Shown here piece after piece: positions 15,154 through 25,500 of a stretch of 37,069 nucleotides of DNA (positions within the stretch are counted from its first letter, which is position 1; the number at the start of each line of letters is the position of its first letter). The notes under the pieces are model-generated. The model had not been told where the DNA came from. It searched no databases and saw only the letters and a program-made list of their open reading frames with translations. Position numbers and translations under genes: made by a program. This DNA comes from a virus, in IMG/VR virus record IMGVR_UViG_3300025096_000059, positions 1 through 37,069 of that record; one strand, written 5' to 3'.

Positions 15154-16947
15154 TTATTTTGAAGGTGGTTTTGGTCCTGCTACATATTCTGATAGAAATT
15201 TATTTATGACATCAATTTGCTTTTGGTCAGCGTCTCCTCTCGTAGTGATCCTCCAAGGCCCCTTACCATCCCAGGTAAATTTACCGCTCGCCTCCAATTC
15301 CTTCTTTCCAACAGGCATTTTTGTTTTCATATCTATTAACATTAAATCATTTGTGTTAACACGGTCTAACATTTTACCCTTACCCATACCGCTTGGCAAA
15401 TTTAACATCTGGGTAGGATATGTCCCATCTTGATTCCTTTGCGTGGTATAAGGAACGAATTGATAAAACTTATTAAAATCTTTAAAACCCCGTTTGAACC
15501 AATTATTTAAATTATCAGCGGAAACATCATCGTTTTGATCTTTAACATTAATCATATCAATTGTAGCTTTGCCTTCAAGTTTTTGTTTTTGAATTTTTGC
15601 TTCTTCTGCAGAAGTGGTTGCTTCTTCTTGTGCATAACCTACATTAAACGTGGCTTCTGCTTCACCAGATTTTATTAATCCTTCACCGTAAGCTAAATCA
15701 TAATGTGATTTTGTTTTACCGGTACTTTCTGCTACCCACATATTCGGATTGTCCTCATCGGTATTCCAATCCCATTTCTCATTATCACTTCCAATAAACG
15801 ATTTAAACGCATCTAACGAAGTTCTTCTAAGAGTAGCCGTTTTAGGAACTACCCATTGACCTGTATCAGGAGCTCTCCAACCAGATGAACCCCAACCCTC
15901 AAAACCTCCACCTCCACCTCCATTACCACCTTTGTTTTTTCTATTCATCGCATCTATTTGCGCCTGTTTATATTGTCGTGTTTGTAAAATGTCAGAACCA
16001 ACATCTGCTTCATCATAAATCCCTTGTGAAACGTTTCCAACAAATTTACCCATTAAATCAAGGCCTCTTTGTTTATCATTTAATAAATCCTTTACGTCAT
16101 CTTCAGTAATAATATACTTTCCTGCTGTTTCATCTTTTGTAAACTCCGCGTAGAACTCGTCACCCATTGTTCCACTTGCCCATTGATCCATAAAAGACAA
16201 GTCAGAATCATCACCAGTTAAATCTGTTTGTAATAAAGCAGATAAATCATTTTTTGAAATACCTTTATGCCCGTTTACAAAGTTAGTAGCAAATCTATCT
16301 TTACTCATGTCTTTACCACCCTCTTTTAAAGTTGCTGCCAAGCCAAATAGAGCATCTATATTTTTTTCACCATCGTAATTCCTTAAGGTATGTTCACCAA
16401 AATCTTCTAATTTTCTAGTTTCTCCATTAACAGTGAATGACATTGCTCCATCTCCATCAATAGTAAATTGAGCATTTGGATTACCATAAACAGACGTGTA
16501 AAACGCATTATCCTTAGCAAAACTTCCACCCTTCATTAAATTACCCTCTTCGTAGTCAAGCATGTATTCTCCTTTATTAGTAGCGAATGTGCTTAGTTGG
16601 GTGTTTAAATTTTCAAACTTATATTTTATAGCATCCATTTTATCTTTTATAGCTGGATCTTTTGATTTTGCATATTGCTTTGCTAATTCAGCATACTCAT
16701 CTCTATTTGCTCTTAAAAATTCTGTTACAGGTCCTCTTTGTTGTTCGGATATCTTACCAATATTTTCAATACCACCCAGATTCTCCATATGTTTCTCCAT
16801 TTCAGCTTCAGCTTTTTCTTGCTCAGCTATATTGACAGCGAAAGCTTGCGCTGCCCCACCAACTAAGGATTCTGCACGAGTATCCTTACCCGCTTCTAAC
16901 ATCTCTTTATGTATACCTAATAAATTAGGTCCTGTTGTTTTTGCCAT
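15154..16947 (-). CDS. Probable internal virion/cargo protein, 597 residues
   Basis: I do not recognise a named family. The N-terminal ~150 residues are helical and charged (AEQEKAEAEMEKHMENLGG). The middle is mixed alpha/beta and acidic. A polyglycine linker (KGGNGGGGGG) near residue 345 precedes a Trp/Gly-rich stretch, and the C-terminal ~200 residues look globular and end in a Pro/Lys-rich tail. There is no signal peptide or membrane segment. The gene lies between a gp14-like internal protein and the giant ejection protein, with 18- and 9-base gaps, which is the T7 gp15-like or crAss-like cargo position. A structural or ejected role is inferred from position only. Confidence 0.65.
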   Translation of the reverse strand: MAKTTGPNLLGIHKEMLEAGKDTRAESLVGGAAQAFAVNIAEQEKAEAEMEKHMENLGGIENIGKISEQQRGPVTEFLRANRDEYAELAKQYAKSKDPAIKDKMDAIKYKFENLNTQLSTFATNKGEYMLDYEEGNLMKGGSFAKDNAFYTSVYGNPNAQFTIDGDGAMSFTVNGETRKLEDFGEHTLRNYDGEKNIDALFGLAATLKEGGKDMSKDRFATNFVNGHKGISKNDLSALLQTDLTGDDSDLSFMDQWASGTMGDEFYAEFTKDETAGKYIITEDDVKDLLNDKQRGLDLMGKFVGNVSQGIYDEADVGSDILQTRQYKQAQIDAMNRKNKGGNGGGGGGFEGWGSSGWRAPDTGQWVVPKTATLRRTSLDAFKSFIGSDNEKWDWNTDEDNPNMWVAESTGKTKSHYDLAYGEGLIKSGEAEATFNVGYAQEEATTSAEEAKIQKQKLEGKATIDMINVKDQNDDVSADNLNNWFKRGFKDFNKFYQFVPYTTQRNQDGTYPTQMLNLPSGMGKGKMLDRVNTNDLMLIDMKTKMPVGKKELEASGKFTWDGKGPWRITTRGDADQKQIDVINKFLSEYVAGPKPPSK

Positions 16948-16965
16948 ATTTTATTTATTTCCGGT

Positions 16966-17862
16966 CTAAGATCCTCCCTTAAACTTTGTTAGTAAATCTG
17001 CGCCAAGACCCTCACCACCAAAACCACCAGTTAGAGCTGTTGTTGCTAGTGATCCAATACCACCAAATAAAGCGGCATTAGCATCTTGTATAGCTTTATC
17101 TGCAGCGGTCTTTTCTTGCATCGCAAAACCTAATTCCATTTCTTGTTTTTGCCATTCTAAACTTCTAGAATCAGCAGCACCCCTTAATCTTTGTAGTTGC
17201 GCTTGATATTCTCCTTGTCTTTCCATGCTTTGTACTCTAGCAGCACCTTGAGCAGCGGCTCTTCGATTGGCAGACTCTTGTTGTCCTATACTAGCAGCAG
17301 CTCTTTGATTTGCTAGTTGACTTTGATTTGCCATTACTTGTGCTAAACCAGCTATACCACTACCACCAGCGGCTCCTCGCATATTTTGCATTATATTTGC
17401 TCTTGATTGTGCTCCTTGTTGAGCTTCAAATTGAGCTTGTTGTTGATTCACAGTTAAATCTTCATATACATTTTCCATACCTGTAAATGTATTCTTAAAT
17501 CCAGCTGCTAAATTACTAGTATCTAAATCTTGATAAGCTTTTCTTTGTTTTTGATACTCTCTTTTAGCTCTCCTTTGCTCAGCTCTTCTTTTCTTTCGTC
17601 CAAATAAACCTTGTATTATACCTCCAACTCCACCAGCTACAGATGCTTGTTGTGTGGCTGACATATTAGGGAATAAACCACCTTTATCCCCGCCGCTAAG
17701 CAATCCCTTATAGGGGTTGTTTCTTGCGGCCCCGCTTAAATTCAAATTGCTCCAGTCTGGCATTTTATAATTTAAACCGCCTTCAGTTCCAAAAGCTCCT
17801 TGAAAACCCGTGTCTAACCAACTTGTATCTAAATCTAAACCTAACTTACCGAATATTGACAT
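16966..17862 (-). CDS. Internal virion protein, gp14-like
   Basis: The protein has 298 residues. After a ~75-residue polar N terminus comes a short Gly/Ala hydrophobic segment (ASVAGGVGGIIQGLFG), followed immediately by a strongly basic run (RKKRRAEQRRAKREYQKQRK). Next is a ~150-residue Gln/Ala/Arg-rich helical region (QQQAQFEAQQGAQ), and the end has Gly-rich hydrophobic sequence (ALFGGIGSLATTALTGGFGG). This pattern is typical of the small internal/ejection proteins of podoviruses, which insert into the host envelope during DNA entry. Similarity to T7 gp14 is by composition and position, not a proven alignment. It is preceded by a 50-base A/T-rich gap and followed by the cargo gene 18 bases on. 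Confidence 0.65.
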   Translation of the reverse strand: MSIFGKLGLDLDTSWLDTGFQGAFGTEGGLNYKMPDWSNLNLSGAARNNPYKGLLSGGDKGGLFPNMSATQQASVAGGVGGIIQGLFGRKKRRAEQRRAKREYQKQRKAYQDLDTSNLAAGFKNTFTGMENVYEDLTVNQQQAQFEAQQGAQSRANIMQNMRGAAGGSGIAGLAQVMANQSQLANQRAAASIGQQESANRRAAAQGAARVQSMERQGEYQAQLQRLRGAADSRSLEWQKQEMELGFAMQEKTAADKAIQDANAALFGGIGSLATTALTGGFGGEGLGADLLTKFKGGS

Positions 17863-17912
17863 ACTATTTTGTTTTATCTATTTATAATTACAGTTTTTAC
17901 TGTTTTTTTACT

Positions 17913-19532
17913 TTATGATGCGGTTAGGAACTTTTCAACATCGAAATACAAAGAAAAGCTAGTATCATCGACGTTAACAAATTCTATATTACCAGTTATT
18001 GTCGCTACTTTACCGGTGCCTCCAACTGTTAATGTAACTCCTTCTTCTAATGTTTGTGCAGCACTAGCAGTCCAATTACCAGCGCCCTCGTCAGTAGCAC
18101 TTGCAACTGTTGGATTTGCAACAGACGAATCTATACCTATACCACTGATAGTAGAAACATTTACTACTGTTCCCTTTCTCTCTGCCACAGGTATCGTGGT
18201 ACTATTATTAACTGCCGCAGTAGTAGTTGTTGTGACTCCTGTTAGTTCTACTTTTAAATCAGTTAACTTTATTACAGTGTTATGTATTGCTTTTATTGCT
18301 TCAGGGCCATAGGCATAAAAACGTTTTGGGTTTGTATCGTCTATATCATTAATTAATTGACTGGAAAAAGTTATATTACCTAATTGTTTTGTTACAATGC
18401 CGTTTGTAATTGTTGGTTTATAACCTAAAGGATCCAATGCTGGAACACTAACATTTACAACGGTATTCTCTACTTCCTCAATACTACCATCATCGTTGTG
18501 AATCTGAGTTGTGTATGTTGTTGTGTCTTCATAGGAACCAACTGTTGTTCTTGGAATTGAAGGATAATCAGGGTCAATATAAACCATTCCACTTGTTATT
18601 GTGTGCATACTACTAGCAGCAGCTACATTATACCTATAATAATAAGGTGGGGTGAAAGTTAACGTAACACCGTCACCAACAGTAACATTTTCTGAAGCAA
18701 CAAATCTATAAGTACCATCTATAGATGCTACTGTAACCACAGAATCACTAGCAATACCAGTTCCGGTAACTCTATCACCAACTTTCATTTTAGAAGCAAC
18801 AGCCGCATCCATAGTCACTGTGTCATCAGCTTCAACCGCACCATTTACGGTATCTGTACTTCTAACAGTTCCCGCCCAGATATCTTCACCATCTATTTTT
18901 ACAGCGTCCCCAAAAACTGCAGATGTATAAGCGACTAAATCATCTATTGTCGGTTGTTTACTTATTTGTAGCGACTTATCAGTGGCCGCTGTAACTGCTA
19001 CTGAAAAAGCAGTTTTACCAACAGTATTACCTCTACCAACCGTAATGGTATCTGTAGACACACTCATACTACTAAAATTAGTAGTACTGTGGGTTGTATC
19101 CGGTGCTACGGCACTTAACGTAATTACAACATCGTCATATTGGTATATTACTTTTGTTAGTAGATTAGAATTAGAACCTGTTGATGAGTTTATATCTATG
19201 CTACCATCACCAAATCTAACTTCAGAATATGGCGCATGAGTAGTGTCGTGCATAGATTCTGCAAAAAGATAAATATCATATTGGTCAGGATCTCCAACTG
19301 CTGGAAAATTAATATATCCTTTATAAATACCGTTAACCAGCTTTTTATTTTTTAATCTATTATATGTAGTTGTAAAAGTATTTGTACTAAAATTATAGTA
19401 TTTATTATCTTCGTTCTTAACTTCCAATGAAAATATAGCACCACTATCTCCAGTTACAGAAAATTGTCTTACCGCCCCTGCTGCAGCCATACTACTTAAA
19501 TCTATTTTAAAATCGTTAATTACTTTTGCCAT
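17913..19532 (-). CDS. Beta-rich virion structural protein
   Basis: The protein has 539 residues, is rich in Thr, Val, Ser and Gly, and has almost no long helices. The N-terminal ~130 residues (FSVTGDSGAIFSLEVKNEDN) look like an Ig-like or jelly-roll domain. Two later segments, around residues 248-295 and 454-505, share the pattern (K)VGD-x-VTG-x-GI-x-x-x...TVASI...A...T-x-x-GVTLTF, so an internal duplication is likely. Similar modules occur in the ring-like and muzzle-like proteins upstream. It follows the muzzle gene after only 8 bases. A tail-associated decoration or fibre-like role is reasonable; no enzymatic motif is seen. Confidence 0.65.
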   Translation of the reverse strand: MAKVINDFKIDLSSMAAAGAVRQFSVTGDSGAIFSLEVKNEDNKYYNFSTNTFTTTYNRLKNKKLVNGIYKGYINFPAVGDPDQYDIYLFAESMHDTTHAPYSEVRFGDGSIDINSSTGSNSNLLTKVIYQYDDVVITLSAVAPDTTHSTTNFSSMSVSTDTITVGRGNTVGKTAFSVAVTAATDKSLQISKQPTIDDLVAYTSAVFGDAVKIDGEDIWAGTVRSTDTVNGAVEADDTVTMDAAVASKMKVGDRVTGTGIASDSVVTVASIDGTYRFVASENVTVGDGVTLTFTPPYYYRYNVAAASSMHTITSGMVYIDPDYPSIPRTTVGSYEDTTTYTTQIHNDDGSIEEVENTVVNVSVPALDPLGYKPTITNGIVTKQLGNITFSSQLINDIDDTNPKRFYAYGPEAIKAIHNTVIKLTDLKVELTGVTTTTTAAVNNSTTIPVAERKGTVVNVSTISGIGIDSSVANPTVASATDEGAGNWTASAAQTLEEGVTLTVGGTGKVATITGNIEFVNVDDTSFSLYFDVEKFLTAS

Positions 19533-19540
19533 ATTATGAT

Positions 19541-22500
19541 TTATTTACTACTTTCTGTTACTTCAGAACTGACCGAGAATAATTCAGCTTTATCTATAGA
19601 ATTGTTTTTAAACATTGCGTCAGCATAATATCCCGATAAACTAGACGTATTTATTGATTGATTTTTAGCAAACATGATATAATCTTGTGGGGTTGGTAAA
19701 GTACCGCTGTTATCTACGGTTACAGTGTTATTAGTTAAATTTGTTACAACGCCACATTTTTGTAGTTGATCAGATTCTATTCTTGTAAAACCAAAAACCT
19801 TTCCGGTATTAACTTCTTTTACTGAAATATTATCTATTGTTCCATCAAAAGCATCACTACTATATATCATTATTGTATTCGTATTGTTTGATCCCTGAAC
19901 CCAACGGACTTTATGTGTTGCTACTGTGTTCGATTCTAAAAGATCGATATCTATACCACCCACCCCGTGACCAGATAGCACTAACTCACCACCGGTACTT
20001 ATGACTGTTATATCATAAGTTATTTCATACAGTTCTCCTTCGGTAATTCCATTAACATCTTGGTGTAAAACACCTGGTTCAACTCCACTTACAGCTATCC
20101 CGCCATCTAGTGACCATGCAAGTTCAGGGTTAACAATCCAAGCAGAATCTATATTACCACTCGCAAAATCTCCATCAGCAATTAGTTCTTCACCTAGTAC
20201 CTCCGATAATCTTTCAAAATATAAAGTATCACCAATTTGTAGTGAAGAATTTATATTGCTAGCAAAAGTTATTTCGTTAGCATGCATACTATCAACAGTA
20301 CCTATTCCTTGTATATCGAACGATCCGAAATCTGTTGTTGAGTCTACATCAGAATCTATACCTTTAATATAATTAAACCACTTCCCTTCTTTTTCTATGA
20401 ATTCGTGTAAGTTACCTTCTTGTTTATCTGTTTCAATATTACTAACATACCAACCATCCTTAGGCATAGAATTAAAATGATTAACAGTTTCTTCTTGTTG
20501 TTGTGTAGTTATAACATCACCAACTTGCCAATCACCGTCTATACCAATGTAAAACCCCCTAGAATTTATTTTCACGCCATGAATTCCACCACCCGCAGGA
20601 TCATTCCATACCCGCGCTAAACCTGTCCAAATTAAAATGTTATCTCTATATTGCTTTACAGGAATTGAAGTATTACCTACAACACCACCAACCCCTGTTG
20701 GTTCCGTGTTAACATGGCTTATATCTACTATGGTATTGAAATCTTCTTCACTCATATAGAAAAACATTCCATCTGGATAAGAGTTAGGATTTGTGCCATC
20801 TGCTAAGCTATAAACAATACCATCGACCGTGATATTTCTAATACCTTCAACTCTAGATTGACTACCTTCATAATCTAAAGTGTGAAAAGATTTTACACTT
20901 CCAGGTTGATCGTTCAGTACAACGTTTATACTAGAGTTCGTATAATTACCATAAAAAGTGTTTCTACCTACAGTGTCATCGTAGTGTTTATATAGTTTAC
21001 CATCTAATATTGTAAAGTAATTATTAGCACAACTAACAGCGTTTTCTGGAACGAATGATTTAAAACTTATCCAACCCCTAACATCTTCTCTAAATGATAC
21101 AGTTGTAACATCACCAATAGTTATGTTATACTCATCATTCCTATCATCATAACTACCAATAAGTTTGTTACTAGCTTTTAAATTATCTCTAAACCAATCT
21201 TTCATACCATGCATAGAAATAGGTGTTAACCCGTCTCTTGATAATCTCATTACTGCACCTCTCTGTTTATCTGTAAAGTAAGATCTATACGCTTCAGAAA
21301 CAAATGACTCTGGATTTTTAGATATTCCATATTCACCAACAAACGGTATAGTTTGTCCTAATACATTTTGTGTAGCGGTTAAATTAGGATTTCCATCTGC
21401 ATTATATACAGCGTCTTTACTAGCTAAAATTCTTAAAACCTTATCTTCACACAAAGTAACTAAATCTGTGTCTCTAGTATGTAGTTTTTGAACACTACCA
21501 TATATTGGGTTTATATCTTTTGTGATCTTCTCAGCTTGGATAAATTGATTTAAATTGTTAATACCACTAGTACTATTATATAATCCAGAATATATTAAAC
21601 CGTACTTCCTGTGTTCTTCTTTATACTCACCTTCTTCTAACACGGTAGATGCCTTAACGCCGTTTGATATATACGCTAAGTTAAAATTGTCTCTAATTCT
21701 ATTTGACTCTACGCCATTACCAAAAGAGTAACAATTAAACCAATTTAGATCATATACTACATTTGAACTGTATAATTTAGTATCTATTGTTAACGTATTA
21801 GTAGAGGTACCGCTAGTATAAGCACCTATACTTATAATAGTGCAGGTAACAGAAGACCCATCCGGTTTTGTTATTTTAAGCTTATCAAGTGGATCGCTCT
21901 CTACCCCTTTAGCGTTTATAAACCCTGTCCCTGTAAGTACACTTGTACTAAGCGTTATAGTTCCAGCGCTAGTTATAGAATCAACAGTCGTACCAGCGGG
22001 AATTAAATTACTTCCAACGTGACTTACCGTAGACCCTATAGGTATTGCTAAACTTTTAGTATCATCAGTTAATAGTATTGGGTTAAGTCCACTAGCTTCA
22101 TAATAAATATCTAAATCAGCTGACTCTTTAGGTTCTGTTTCCCATATAGCTGGATTACTTGGTAACTCGTCCTCAATTTCTACAGCCTCAATAAAGTCTA
22201 TATGATAACCTATAGCCATTAAACCAGGAGTATCAATAGTAAAAGTACTGCTATTAGCATTAATTCTATTGGCAGAATACTCACTATAACCATTCATTGC
22301 AGGTTGTTCAAAAACCATATTTTGACTTTGGGCTGGTATAGTAGTATACAAATCATGTGTACTAGATAATATAGCAGAATATCCCGTTAAATATAAGTTA
22401 TATGTAGTCACTTCGTTAGGAGCGGTACCAGTAGTTACTTCTTCAATTTGCCATATAACCAACCAGTCTTCATCTGTCTCTGATCCATCTGTGTTTCCTG

Positions 22501-25500
22501 TAGTACCGTTGGAATGACTAGTTAATATCATACCCTCTTTAATTTGATGCGAACTACCGTCTGTGTGTGTACCTACCAGAGTATCTACTTTTACAGCTAT
22601 TTTTGGTGTTATATTAGCTCGTACAGGAGCAGCATCTGCAGAATGGGCGATGGTTAACTTTAGTCCATTAGTAATTGGACCCAGGCTACCACCCTCGGTT
22701 GGATCCCAATCAACTACATTCGTGTTTGTCTCATTTTGATTTTTAATTTTTAGTAACCAATTACGAGTAAAATTAGGAGACAACATAGATATTCTATCCC
22801 AATCAATAGTCCAAGGACCTATTGAATATGGTTTACTAGTTGGGTCAGTGGCGTTAGTACCATCGCTATATCTTAATAATCTTTGCGGTTCCACACTAGG
22901 TAATATTGTGTATACATTAGCATTATGATCTTCTCTAAATCTAAATTGTCTAGCTGGATAAAATTTATCAACTAAACTTACAGTGCTACCATCTCTATAA
23001 TTTAGATTACCATCTGGCATACCAACATTAAAGAAATTACCTACTCTTGTATCATTTTGGTCACTTATTTCACTATGGAATATCCCACCCATAGCGATAT
23101 TTAAATAAGAATATTTATCGCCTACGGTCTGATCAATTCCAGAATTTTGACCACTATCTTGATCAATCCATGTCCAATGTAAATGCTCGTTAGTGTGTCG
23201 TCGTCCAGCATAGTTACCACCGTCAATAAACCAAACTGGATCATCTGTACCATCTTTACCAGCGGCCTTGTCAGCTTTCTTCAGTGACGAATTTGGTGCG
23301 GTAATATTAGAACTGCTAGCCCCTCCTGCCCAGTGCCCTAATTCACCTGTCCATTCTCTGAATTCAAATTTTGCGTCACTTACATCACCAAAAATATATT
23401 GATTTACAGGTAACGCGCCTGTACCAGCAGGATTTGAACCTACTCCATTTATTGTTATGCTAGTATCTTCCGAATTATAGTTTCTAAAAAATGGTGCAAA
23501 CCTACCAAAATCATTAGCATGACTGGTACTTCCACTAGGTGTAGTCCAAGAACTATTATAACGACCAGTATTTTGTCCCGTTATAGTGCCGGCATGAGTA
23601 CTGTTATGGGTACTACCATTCATATAGTATAACTTTTGGCTCTTTAGAACTCTATAATTTAAGTCAATAGAAGCATTTTGTTTAATGTTACGATTAAATA
23701 TATCATCGTTTATTACTTTAACAAAAAACCTACCATCAAACTCTGGTGAATTTTTAACTTCGTATTTGTATATTCTTACAATAGTACTATCCTTTATTTT
23801 AGTAGTGTCACTCATAAAATCTACATCCTCACCTAAATTTTTACGTAGTTTTATATTATATGTACTAGTGGCTAAAGTTGATTGGTCAGTACTGACATAG
23901 TCTGTAGTAATACTTGATATTTCATACCTACTAGATGTTGCTTCTTCTCCTGTTTTTGTAAACTCAACATACAGTGTTTCACTTATTTCATGCAAATTTG
24001 AACCACTACTATCAAAGAACGGGTCAAAATTCATTTTAAAATTATCTCGTCCAGATAACGGAGCATTATCTAAGTTGTTTTTAAATAAATCAACAGCACC
24101 ACCATATACGTGTGTTTTTTCCTCTATTAATGATACTTTGTTTTTTATAAATTCTGGTGCTTCGTTTTCAATTGCTATAACTTTGTATCTAGCAGGATCT
24201 GTAACTAGATCATCTACTGCAATACCTTTTTTAAGAATTAAAAACGTATCAATATCAATTTTATTTCTATCAGAAGACGGGAAAGAAACCCAAACGTGGT
24301 CATCATCAGCGTCCCAAAATCGATCCATAGCCATGTTATAATATTCACCCGAAGTTTCTTTTACATAGAACTTAAAATACTTCATGTCTTTTACGTGGTC
24401 ATCATCATGAAAACTAACGCTTATTTGATTGGATTTAGCTGCTTCCGTCTTAGGTAATGTCTTTGCAGTACGTTGATTAGATATAACTGGTGTTTCTCTA
24501 CCGTACTTATCAATAAAAACAATACCTAATTGGTACTCTCTTAATGATTTCATTGATTTAACGGTATCACTTGTTATATCATTACCTGTAAAATCCCAAG
24601 TAAAGTTTGGATTATAATCGTTATCAGCAATATCTTTTAAATTATAACCCTGTATATAATTACCATAAACAAGTCTATTACCAACGATATCTTGAGCTAA
24701 AGCTTTTCTTGGTACATTATCCCAAGGTCTTAACAGTTGATTTGACGGAATAATTCTACTTATAGTCTCTGATTCAATTATATAAGGATTTCCCCAATCG
24801 TCAGGTTTTATAGTGTCTACAACATAGATATTTGGGGAAAGTTCGTCTTTGTATAAAATATCGACAGAAACAACATCATTAGGAACATAAGCGTCAATAC
24901 CTTCAATAGTAATTGTTTTAGTTCTATTTGTCATTCCTAAATTATAACCTTTTTTAGGATGATAATCAAATGATCCAGGTAAAAAAGCTATTTCAGAAAA
25001 TGGAGAGAACGCAGAATACTCTCCATCCTCGTATTTATATCTAGTAGCAAATCTTGGAAATTTAAATTCAAACAACTTTTCTTCCGTGTCTTGCTTATCA
25101 ATAGCATATCTTAATTCTGTTGCTGGAGATTCTACTTGAGGAGGAATACCGTTTATAGCAGTAATTTTAAGAGCTACCATAGCATTAGCAGTACTTGTGT
25201 CTTTTACAGAAACATTTTCTATTTTACCTGTAAAACCAATTTCTTTTTTCATACTTACCTGCGCATCAAAATCAATCCCAAAAACACTACTTATATGGTC
25301 TTCTAAAACATCATACCCATTTGTTGGGATAGATATAGCGTTTCCTGTTACCATAGCGTTTAAAGCAATTGTATCAATACCCGCTTGCCCTGTTGGTTTT
25401 GATCTAGATCTTACAAATATATCAATTTGTTTTGTACTTGAAGTTGCATCAAACTCAATCGTTTTAGTTGCTGTAACAGGTAAAGTACCGGTAAAATCGC

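Noticed and set aside
17890-17903. Small inverted repeat ACAGT-TTTT-ACTGT in the 50-base gap before the internal virion gene
   Set aside because: Only 5 bp of stem, and its T-run follows on the plus strand, where there are no genes. On the transcribed strand there is no U-tract, so it was not called a terminator.
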